64,000 nt of DNA from Bacillota bacterium (GTDB lineage: Bacteria; Bacillota; Clostridia; Lachnospirales; Lachnospiraceae), in assembly GCA_023395555.1 (NCBI GenBank), contig JAEWYQ010000015.1:25376-89375 (forward strand), read 5' to 3'. Both the position numbers and the translations under genes were made by a program. Position 1 is the stretch's first letter; each line of letters starts with the position of its first letter. The notes under the pieces were generated by a model. That model worked only from the letters and a program-made list of their open reading frames with translations, ran no database searches and had not been told where the DNA came from. Positions 57,955-64,000 of the stretch are shown one piece after another.

Positions 57955-58389
57955 ATGAAGATATCAACCAAGGGAAGGTATGCCCTGCGGCTTATGTTGG
58001 ATCTGGCTTTAAATAATACAGGTGAATATATTGCCATCAAAACCATTGCAGCCCGGCAGGAGATTTCCGAGAAGTATCTGGAACAGATTATTTCTTCCCT
58101 GAGCAGGGCGGGTTATGTGAAAAGCGTACGCGGAGCACAGGGAGGCTATCGCCTTGCTAAGGATCCGGCAGAGTATACGGTGGGGATGATCCTGCGCCTG
58201 ACCGAGGGAAGTCTTTTCCCCATTGATTGTCTGGAGGATGAGTCGGAGTGCAGCCGTAAGAGCGCCTGTGTTACAAGGGAAGTATGGCAGGAATTATATG
58301 ACGCCGTCTGTTCCGTGGTAGACAGGATTACGCTTCAGGATCTGGTGGAACGTCATGAGAACCTTGTATCCTATGATTATTTCATATAG
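57955..58389 (+). CDS. Rrf2/IscR-family transcriptional regulator
   Basis: 144 residues. A winged helix-turn-helix (start MKISTKGRYALRLMLDLAL) is followed by three cysteines, Cys92, Cys99 and Cys105, spaced almost as in E. coli IscR (92, 98, 104), so a [2Fe-2S] cluster is likely. It should sense Fe-S status and control Fe-S assembly or cysteine genes, none of which is adjacent. GAAGGAGG precedes the ATG at 57955. Confidence 0.93.
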   Translation: MKISTKGRYALRLMLDLALNNTGEYIAIKTIAARQEISEKYLEQIISSLSRAGYVKSVRGAQGGYRLAKDPAEYTVGMILRLTEGSLFPIDCLEDESECSRKSACVTREVWQELYDAVCSVVDRITLQDLVERHENLVSYDYFI

Positions 58390-58432
58390 AGGAAAGAGAA
58401 GCGAATAGAAGCCAACGATATACTGATATGAG

Positions 58433-58471
58433 AAGGGACCGTTCCGGTATTTGGCCGTACGGTCCCTTTTT
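58433..58471 (+). terminator. Terminator of the Rrf2 gene
   Basis: AAGGGACCGT (58433-58442) pairs with ACGGTCCCTT (58459-58468), followed by T. Confidence 0.88.
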
Positions 58472-58514
58472 AAACAGCAATGAGCCGGAATAAACCCTTG
58501 CCTTGTCCGATGAA

Positions 58515-58709
58515 TTACCGTACATGACGGTTCGAGGTCAGGTACATGGCCTCTTCATAATCCCTTTTGTGGACATAGAGAATATATTCTGCGGTCCCCT
58601 TTGTTTTATACTCATATTTAATGTCGGCAGTCGCCAGTGCATTCTTAAGCTCGGAGAATTCCTGCAAGGAATTGCCGCGGTATATTTCAACACGATTCCA
58701 AAATAACAT
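58515..58709 (-). CDS. Small conserved hypothetical protein
   Basis: 64 residues: one N-terminal strand (MLFWNRVEIYRG), a helix (SLQEFSELKNALATADI) and strands ending in HKRDYEEAMYL, which looks like a small alpha/beta fold similar to DUF2007-type proteins, though this is not certain. AAAGGAG lies at a good distance from the ATG at 58709; an ATG two codons upstream is too close to it. Confidence 0.7.
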   Translation of the reverse strand: MLFWNRVEIYRGNSLQEFSELKNALATADIKYEYKTKGTAEYILYVHKRDYEEAMYLTSNRHVR

Positions 58710-58936
58710 TTTCATTACTCCTTTGTTTTTTGCCTCTCAAAAGGTGATTTTGACGTTTTAATCATATTATTTTATTATATGTCGTGTAGCAGTATAATTC
58801 AAATTAAGATTTTATTAGAAAACAGAACTGAGGAGATGGAGAAGTGCCATAGGATAATCATTTACGGCTATCTCATCATATAATGGAATCATAGAGTGAA
58901 GAAGCGGCAGATGCTTGTGCAGGGAGCGGATAGAAT

Positions 58937-59749
58937 ATGGCGAAGGTGATACTGGACCCGGGACATGGGGGAACAGATATAGGGGATTATTATGGAAGAA
59001 GAAGTGAGAAGGATGACAATCTGGTGCTGGCGCTGAAGGTGGGGAAGCTTTTGAGAGACAGGGGAGTAGAGGTAGAATATACCAGAACCACTGATAGATA
59101 TCTGCCGATGCTGAAACGGGTGGATGCGGCAAATAAAATCGGAGGGGATCTGCTGGTATCCATACATCGCAGTATGGAGCCGACCTTTAATCGATATCCA
59201 AGCATGGATTTTTATGTGGGAGAAGATGATCCGGTAGCGGTAGAAGCAGCAGAAAATATCAGAGACAGTCTTTCGCCAGTCGGTTTTAGGAATTATCATC
59301 TTATTACACGGACGGATCTTTCGCTGCTGAATGATACGGATATGCCTTCTCTGATGCTGGCAATCGGGTATTTCCGGTCGGATGAGGCCAACCGGTATTA
59401 TGATGAGCATCTGGATGAAATTGCAAAGGGAATTGCGGATGGGATCTACCAGACATTGATGCAGACCGGTGCGGCCGAGATACAGGAAGCCGGAATGCAG
59501 GCCGGGGAAGGGGCACGGACGGAATACCGGTATTGCATTCTGACAGGATATTATCCAAGCTATGAGGTGGCCGAGGAGCACCGGAAGAGATTGGATTCCA
59601 TGGGCTGCAGCAATATAAGGATCAGCGGGGAGACGGATCATTATAGGATTTATGCCGGAGAATTCACGGAACTGGACAGGGCGGCCGAGTGGGAATTATT
59701 CTTAAGAAGGTGCGGTTATTATGCAATGGTGGTATGTATTGAACTATAA
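58937..59749 (+). CDS. N-acetylmuramoyl-L-alanine amidase-like protein with SPOR domain
   Basis: 270 residues. An Amidase_3 domain (residues 2-~180) keeps the zinc ligands His10 (DPGHGG), Glu24 and His77 (SIHRS). The catalytic Glu, normally in a PxxLVExGF motif, is replaced: the matching stretch is MPSLMLAIGYF, with Ala142. A SPOR-like domain (~195-268, YRYCILTGYYPSYEVAEEHRKRL) should bind denuded glycan. No signal peptide is seen. It may be inactive or use another residue. GGGAGCGG precedes the ATG. Confidence 0.85.
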   Translation: MAKVILDPGHGGTDIGDYYGRRSEKDDNLVLALKVGKLLRDRGVEVEYTRTTDRYLPMLKRVDAANKIGGDLLVSIHRSMEPTFNRYPSMDFYVGEDDPVAVEAAENIRDSLSPVGFRNYHLITRTDLSLLNDTDMPSLMLAIGYFRSDEANRYYDEHLDEIAKGIADGIYQTLMQTGAAEIQEAGMQAGEGARTEYRYCILTGYYPSYEVAEEHRKRLDSMGCSNIRISGETDHYRIYAGEFTELDRAAEWELFLRRCGYYAMVVCIEL

Positions 59750-59895
59750 CGAAAAAGCGTTTATAAATTTTCCTGTGTATTGACTTGCCATCATATTTCA
59801 TTTATAATAAATTGAATAAGTTATCAGAAGTTGCTCGGGTTATGGTTGGGAACGGCGCCGTAATCATTACAAATCATGAAAGAATGTGTGTAGCT

Positions 59896-60774
59896 ATGTT
59901 AAAGAGTATGACAGGCTTTGGGCGCTGTGAGATAGCCGGGGAGGATCGGAAGATCACTGTCGAGATGAAGGCGGTGAATCACAGATACTGTGACATATCC
60001 GTCAAGATGCCGAAGAAGCTCAGCTTTTTTGAAGCAGGTATCCGCAATGTACTGAAGCAATATGTTGGCAGGGGCAAGATTGATGTCTATATAACCTATG
60101 AGGATTATACGGAGAATAATGTCTGTGTCAAATATAATGCGGATCTTGCCAGGGAGTATTACAGGAATCTGGAGAATATGAGCCGGGAGTTCGGTATTGA
60201 GAATGATATCCGGGTTTCTTCCCTTTCCCGATATCCGGAGGTCTTCACTCTGGAGGAGCAGACCATTGATGAGAAGGAATTATGGGCACTGGTGGAAGAG
60301 GCGGTCAGGACTGCGGCAGAGCGGTTTGTAGATACCCGGATTCAAGAAGGGGAGCAGCTGAAGCAGGATATTATGGCGAAGCTGGATGCCATGCTGAAGC
60401 TGGTGGAATTTGTTGAGAAGAGATCCCCGGAAATTGTGGCGGAATACCGTAATAAACTGATGGCAAAGGTAACGGAATTGCTGGGCGATACCAGAGTGGA
60501 GGAAAGTATTCTTGTAACCGAGATCACCGTATTCGCCGATAAGATATGTGTTGATGAAGAGACGGTAAGACTGCGTGCTCATATTATTAACATGAAGGAA
60601 GCCCTGGGAGAGAGTGATAATGTTGGAAGGAAGCTGGATTTTATTGCCCAGGAGATGAATCGTGAGGCCAATACCATTCTGTCCAAGGCCAATGACCTTG
60701 AGGTATCCAACAAGGCAATCGATCTAAAAACGGAAATCGAGAAAGTAAGGGAACAGATTCAAAATATTGAATAG
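59896..60774 (+). CDS. YicC family protein (putative endoribonuclease)
   Basis: 292 residues, standard length. The start MLKSMTGFGR, the block VNHRYCDISVKMPKKL and the C-terminal FIAQEMNREANTILSKAND are hallmarks of the family, whose members degrade certain small RNAs. The reading frame is open 37 codons further upstream, but homologues start at MxxSMTGFGR. It heads a conserved housekeeping run with remA and rpoZ. Confidence 0.93.
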   Translation: MLKSMTGFGRCEIAGEDRKITVEMKAVNHRYCDISVKMPKKLSFFEAGIRNVLKQYVGRGKIDVYITYEDYTENNVCVKYNADLAREYYRNLENMSREFGIENDIRVSSLSRYPEVFTLEEQTIDEKELWALVEEAVRTAAERFVDTRIQEGEQLKQDIMAKLDAMLKLVEFVEKRSPEIVAEYRNKLMAKVTELLGDTRVEESILVTEITVFADKICVDEETVRLRAHIINMKEALGESDNVGRKLDFIAQEMNREANTILSKANDLEVSNKAIDLKTEIEKVREQIQNIE

Positions 60775-60798
60775 AAGCTGCAGAAATGAGGAATAACT

Positions 60799-61068
60799 TT
60801 GAATAAGTTAGTGAATGTGGGCTTTGGTAATGTTGTGAATTCCAGTAAGATTATCAGTATTATCCGTCCGGAGGCGGCACCGGTGAAGAGAATGGTTCAA
60901 ACCGCCAAGGATACGGGGATGGCCATTGATGCCACCTGCGGCAGGCGGACCAAGGCGGTGATTGTAACGGAGAGCGGACATTTGATCCTGTCTTCCCTGC
61001 TTCCCGATACAATTGCAGGAAGGGTAAACCAGAAGGAACTGACAGACAGTCCGGAGACCTCGGATTGA
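60799..61068 (+). CDS. remA: RemA-like (DUF370) DNA-binding regulator
   Basis: 89 residues. MNKLVNVGFGNVVNSSKIISIIRPEAAPVKR is the RemA/DUF370 pattern; the protein forms DNA-binding rings and controls matrix or other genes in Bacillus. It starts at TTG, with GAGG upstream, 24 bases after yicC. This neighbourhood (yicC-remA-rpoZ) is common in Firmicutes. Confidence 0.92.
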   Translation: MNKLVNVGFGNVVNSSKIISIIRPEAAPVKRMVQTAKDTGMAIDATCGRRTKAVIVTESGHLILSSLLPDTIAGRVNQKELTDSPETSD

Positions 61069-61113
61069 TCCGGAAGAGACAGGCATAGGACCATTAGGAA
61101 GGAGATATAATTT

Positions 61114-61371
61114 ATGTTACATCCATCATATACGGATTTAATGAGAGTAGTAAACAGTGAGGTAGAACCGGGAGAGCAGCCGGTAGTAAACAGCCGCTAT
61201 TCCATCGTTATTGCCACGGCCAGAAGGGCCAGACAGATCATTGACGGGGCGACCCCTCTTGTAGATGTCACTTATCCCAAGCCCTTATCTATTGCGGTAG
61301 AGGAGCTCAACTGTTCCAAGGTGAAAATTGTTGGTGATGATGAAGTGACCGATGAGGATAATCAACAATAG
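61114..61371 (+). CDS. rpoZ: RNA polymerase omega subunit
   Basis: 85 residues. MLHPSYTDLMRVVNSE, then NSRYSIVIATARRARQI (the conserved helix that clasps beta'), and KPLSIAVEEL. GGAGATATAATTT precedes the ATG. In most relatives the guanylate kinase gene gmk lies between remA and rpoZ; here only 45 bases separate them. Confidence 0.93.
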   Translation: MLHPSYTDLMRVVNSEVEPGEQPVVNSRYSIVIATARRARQIIDGATPLVDVTYPKPLSIAVEELNCSKVKIVGDDEVTDEDNQQ

Positions 61372-61425
61372 GCTGCTATGAAAGAATGACTCCGGCAGTG
61401 AAGCATTTTTCATAACAAATTCATC

Positions 61426-61462
61426 AGCACTTTCATATGATAGCAGTATGAAGGTGCTTTGT
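61426..61462 (+). terminator. Terminator of the yicC-remA-rpoZ unit
   Basis: AGCACTTTCATA (61426-61437) pairs with TATGAAGGTGCT (61447-61458) with one G-U pair, followed by TTGTTG. Confidence 0.65.
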
Positions 61463-61565
61463 TGTCGTATGGAAAGACGGAATCAAGGAATGTTTGGAAA
61501 GGAAGATTACCGTGTCTGGTATGCCCTGAAATAAGGTTAAGGCAGAGACGAATCGAGGGAATGTT

Positions 61566-62231
61566 ATGGAAGCGATTGAAAATAAGAGCTATCGGGAAGA
61601 TGCGGATTATAAAATGGGTATTTCACAGGAGAAGGACACCGCTCCCGGCGAAGGGGAGAGCTTTCCGCAGCCCGAAGAAGGACAGGAGAACAAGGAAAAG
61701 ACCGGAGCCAGAGGTTTTTTATACGATATCATTTTCTATGCGGTATTGATTTTTATATGCATCTATATTCTTCCCAATTTTGTAATACAAAGGACCATTG
61801 TGGACGGTTCCTCCATGGCGGATACGCTGTTGGACGGGGAGCATCTGTATGTGGAGAAATTGTCCTATCGGTTTGATGCGCTGGACCGGTTTGATATTAT
61901 TGTATTTTATCCCTATGGCCGGGAAAATGAAGAATATTACGTTAAGAGAATCATCGGCATGCCCGGTGAGACCATACAGATCATAGGAAGCGAGATCTAT
62001 ATTAACGGCGAGGCGCTGGAGGAGCATTACGGCAAGGACCCCATTGCGGATCCCGGGAGGGCTGCGGTGCCCATTACCCTGGGAGAGGATGAATACTTTG
62101 TCATGGGGGATAACCGGAGCATCAGCAAGGACAGCCGGACCAATGAAGTGGGAAATGTGAAAAAAGAGAATATCGGCGGACGTGCGGTCTTTCGTATTAA
62201 GCCGCTGAGCCGGTTCGGACCTATTGATTGA
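61566..62231 (+). CDS. lepB: Signal peptidase I
   Basis: 221 residues. A charged cytoplasmic N-terminus (1-50), one membrane helix (~51-71), then the catalytic domain with Ser83 in VDGSSM and Lys127 in YYVKRIIGMPGE; the GDNRSISKDSR box is near residue 180. It removes signal peptides of secreted proteins at the outer face of the membrane. GAGGGAATGTT precedes the ATG. Confidence 0.95.
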   Translation: MEAIENKSYREDADYKMGISQEKDTAPGEGESFPQPEEGQENKEKTGARGFLYDIIFYAVLIFICIYILPNFVIQRTIVDGSSMADTLLDGEHLYVEKLSYRFDALDRFDIIVFYPYGRENEEYYVKRIIGMPGETIQIIGSEIYINGEALEEHYGKDPIADPGRAAVPITLGEDEYFVMGDNRSISKDSRTNEVGNVKKENIGGRAVFRIKPLSRFGPID

Positions 62232-62242
62232 GAGTTATAGTT

Positions 62243-62366
62243 CAGCCTGCGGTATTATGATACGACATTTTTACGCAGACTGGCCGAGTGCATCATGTGA
62301 AGCAGCGCGTTCTGAACGCACGAGGGAAAAGCAAGTAAAAATGTCGTATCATAATACCGCGGGCTG
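62243..62366. repeat. 124-base element with 32-base terminal inverted repeats
   Basis: The left arm (62243-62274, from CAGCCTGCGG to TTTTTAC) and the right arm (62335-62366) are complementary at 31 of 32 positions. The 60-base centre holds a GCGTTC-T-GAACGC hairpin. It has no coding capacity and no clear target duplication. A MITE-like element or a large structured RNA. The GATACGACA core is shared with the repeat at 2348-2425. Confidence 0.75.
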
Positions 62367-62467
62367 GATTGTAATGAAAAAAACTATTTTATGGCTTGCA
62401 ATTTACATAAGAATTGAGTAGAATAGATAGGCGAGCTTCTGTGAATTGTCATCCATGAGGAAGGTAT

Positions 62468-63442
62468 ATGAAGAACATCAAGGAACATATCAAGTCGGGA
62501 AGCTTTAAGAAATTTTATCTGCTTTATGGGAGTGAGGATTATCTCAAGAAGCTTTATCGGGACAAATTAAAGGCGGCAGTCCTGGCGGACAGCGATGAGA
62601 TGAATTATTCCTATTTTGAAGGGAAGAGCGCGGAGCCCAGACAGATCCATGATGCGGCGCAGACCCTGCCCTTCTTCAGTGACCGTCGTCTGATTGTCAT
62701 TGAGAACAGCGGATTGTTCAAGTCCCAGAGTGAGCTGAGCGAGCTGTTGGCCGATACTCCGGACAGCACGGTGATTGTCTTCGTGGAAGCTGAGATTGAC
62801 AAGCGGGGCAAGCTGTATAAGCTGGTGAAGGATCACGGAACCGTATCGGAGATGAACGGCTTGGACGAACGGAATTTGAAGCTCTTTGTTGCCTCCATGC
62901 TGGAGCAGGAGGGGAAGAAGATTACCGAGGCCTCGGTTGCTTTTTTTCTGGATAAAACCGGATCGGATATGGTGAACATCTGTAACGAGGTGGAGAAGCT
63001 GGTCAGCTATACCTATGGCAGGGAGATTATAAGGAATGAGGATATTGAAGCCGTCATTACCACACAGATCACAGGAAAGATATTTCTCATGATCGATGCC
63101 ATTGGATCAAAGCAGCTGCGGAAAGCCCTGGATTTGTACTATGATTTGCTTTCGGTGAGAGAGAAGCCGATGTCAATTCTGTTTTTAATCACGCGGCATT
63201 TTAATATATTGCTGCAGGCGAAGAATTTACAGGCGCTGAACTATCCATCCTCCTCTATGAGCGAGATGCTGGGAGTACCGCCCTTTGCAGTGAACAAATA
63301 TTTGGGACAGGCAAGGAATTTTTCTTCTGCCCGTCTGAAGGAAGCCCTGGAGTTCGCCGCGGACATGGAAGAACAGGTGAAGACCGGGCGGATGCTGGAG
63401 AAGATAGGCGTTGAGCTGTTTATCACTACCTTTAGCAAGTAA
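62468..63442 (+). CDS. holA: DNA polymerase III subunit delta
   Basis: 324 residues. FYLLYGSEDYLKKLY near the start and the FFSDRRLIVIENS block mark the AAA+ clamp-loader subunit that opens the sliding clamp; as usual for delta there is no working Walker A. The C-terminal helical collar domain (~215-320) includes MSILFLITRHFNILLQAK. GAGGAAGG precedes the ATG. Confidence 0.93.
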   Translation: MKNIKEHIKSGSFKKFYLLYGSEDYLKKLYRDKLKAAVLADSDEMNYSYFEGKSAEPRQIHDAAQTLPFFSDRRLIVIENSGLFKSQSELSELLADTPDSTVIVFVEAEIDKRGKLYKLVKDHGTVSEMNGLDERNLKLFVASMLEQEGKKITEASVAFFLDKTGSDMVNICNEVEKLVSYTYGREIIRNEDIEAVITTQITGKIFLMIDAIGSKQLRKALDLYYDLLSVREKPMSILFLITRHFNILLQAKNLQALNYPSSSMSEMLGVPPFAVNKYLGQARNFSSARLKEALEFAADMEEQVKTGRMLEKIGVELFITTFSK

Positions 63443-63502
63443 TCTGGTTTTTCTGCACTATGCCTTATATTTGTAGGGGCTGTGTGCATTAAAATATAAT
63501 AG

Positions 63503-63550
63503 GGAAGCGTATCGAAGTGGTCATAACGGCCCTGACTCGAAATCAAGTTG
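63503..63550 (+). pseudogene. Orphan 5' half of a tRNA-Ser(CGA) gene, copy 1
   Basis: The bases from GGAAGCG to CTCGAAATCA match the intact tRNA at 63896 with few changes, then the match ends just after the anticodon loop. About 55 bases upstream of it also resemble the upstream part of the intact gene (TTTTTCTRCACT, then TATTAAAATA-like), so promoter plus 5' half were duplicated. No 3' half follows. Confidence 0.75.
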
Positions 63551-63662
63551 GAATTTTTTCTGTGAACTAGCGTGAAATCCAGTGTTTATGCGCTTTACGA
63601 GGTTTTTTTGAAACAATAAATTTTAGTTGTTCCGTCCTGCTGTTCCGTCCATTTTCCGGGGG

Positions 63663-63690
63663 TTGACAAGTCGCGAAAAATGTATAGAAT
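63663..63690 (+). promoter_or_regulatory. Promoter of the second orphan tRNA half
   Basis: TTGACA (63663-63668) and TAGAAT (63685-63690) with a 16-base spacer lie just upstream of the tRNA-like fragment at 63707. Confidence 0.6.
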
Positions 63691-63706
63691 AGTAGTATGA
63701 ATATAT

Positions 63707-63750
63707 GGAGAGTTGTCCGAGTGGTCGAAGGTGTGGCACTCGAAATCCAC
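63707..63750 (+). pseudogene. Orphan 5' half of a tRNA-Ser gene, copy 2
   Basis: GGAGAGTTGTCCGAGTGGTC is a normal bacterial tRNA-Ser acceptor and D-arm start; the fragment runs to CTCGAAATCCAC and then loses all tRNA features (no TTCGAATC T-arm, no matching acceptor strand). A different tRNA-Ser lineage from copy 1, but broken at the same CTCGAAATC anticodon loop. Confidence 0.7.
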
Positions 63751-63895
63751 TCGGTCAGTTGCCTTGATAATGCCGGAAACCCTTGAGTTTCCGTGGGTTT
63801 GCGGATTTTGAAAATTTAGCTTTTTACCGATTTCTACGGTTTTTCTACACTTTGCCTTGACTTCTACGCGGGACTTGGTGTATTAAAATAAATAT

Positions 63896-63984
63896 GGAGG
63901 CGTATCGAAGTGGTCATAACGAGCCTGACTCGAAATCAGGTTGTCCTCACGGGCACGTGAGTTCGAATCTCACCGCCTCCGCCA
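63896..63984 (+). tRNA. tRNA-Ser (anticodon CGA)
   Basis: The acceptor strands GGAGGCG (63896-63902) and CGCCTCC (63974-63980) pair fully; discriminator G and encoded CCA follow. The anticodon stem CCTGA/TCAGG holds loop CTCGAAA, anticodon CGA at 63931-63933. A long variable arm (about 16 bases) and a GTGAG-TTCGAAT-CTCAC T-arm confirm a class II serine tRNA. Confidence 0.95.
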
Positions 63985-64000
63985 GGGGCCTGTTTGCGGT

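Noticed and set aside
61459..61749. 96-codon frame overlapping the lepB start
   Set aside because: Out of frame with lepB, very basic composition, no ribosome binding site; lepB explains the region.
63707..63800. A complete second tRNA-Ser gene at 63707
   Set aside because: The 5' half is good, but there is no T-arm (TTCGAATC) and no complement to the acceptor strand GGAGAGT downstream.

Overview
The window looks like chromosome from an anaerobic, endospore-forming Gram-positive bacterium of the Clostridia, most like Lachnospiraceae. The signs are a three-gene spore germination cluster, a probable spore-surface small protein, pyruvate:ferredoxin oxidoreductase, rubrerythrin, several small ferredoxins, strong GGAGG ribosome binding sites, and frequent GTG or TTG starts. 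The species cannot be named from the sequence alone.

Region 1 (1-2498): the C-terminal end of a membrane protein, a cluster of REP-like GGTGCCTGACACC palindromes, an unrecognised HExxH protein, and msrA just upstream of it. Region 2 (2499-21670) is the most striking part. Two complete nine-subunit V/A-type ATPase operons diverge from a central LacI-type regulator. The left operon (minus strand) runs H-C-I-K-F-E-A-B-D. The right operon (plus strand) has the classical order H-I-K-E-C-F-A-B-D. Their ring subunits differ at the ion site. The right one keeps the Thr/Gln/Gln/Glu sodium ligand set known from Enterococcus hirae NtpK; the left one keeps only the Glu. The right operon starts from a strong promoter overlapped by a perfect 10-bp-arm inverted repeat, and a structured non-coding stretch ending in a terminator lies between it and lacI.

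Region 3 (21700-39300): a CRP/FNR-type regulator, a histidine phosphatase, rubrerythrin, nitronate monooxygenase, nitroreductase, 3-methyladenine glycosylase, a DUF1858 protein, the oxidative pentose phosphate pair gnd-zwf, a cyclase-family hydrolase, an MFS exporter with a nearby HTH/TPR regulator, a DUF438-hemerythrin-PAS protein, and PFOR. The DUF1858 and DUF438 genes carry near-identical TGTGA-N6-TCACA sites at exactly the same distance from their -10 boxes. This suggests one small redox or nitrosative-stress regulon, probably run by the CRP/FNR protein encoded nearby.

Region 4 (39300-53970): a spore germination cluster (GerA, GerC, a small membrane protein, GerB), an M23 peptidase, a DUF421 protein, a GNAT acetyltransferase, ferredoxins, a flavin-reductase-like protein, a metallophosphoesterase, a DUF4474 protein, an Mrp/Nbp35 ATPase, a NusG-II/Gx-transporter pair, and a GH105 glycosidase. 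Region 5 (53970-63442): a peroxiredoxin with an odd Cys-rich tail, a P-type ATPase, an IscR-like Rrf2 regulator, an amidase-SPOR protein that seems to lack its catalytic Glu, and a housekeeping run yicC-remA-rpoZ-lepB-holA (no gmk between remA and rpoZ).

Region 6 (63443-64000): an intact tRNA-Ser(CGA) preceded by two orphan 5' halves of tRNA-Ser genes that all break at the anticodon loop, as expected for scars of integration into the tRNA. Several families of small palindromic repeats are scattered over the window, mostly at gene 3' ends.
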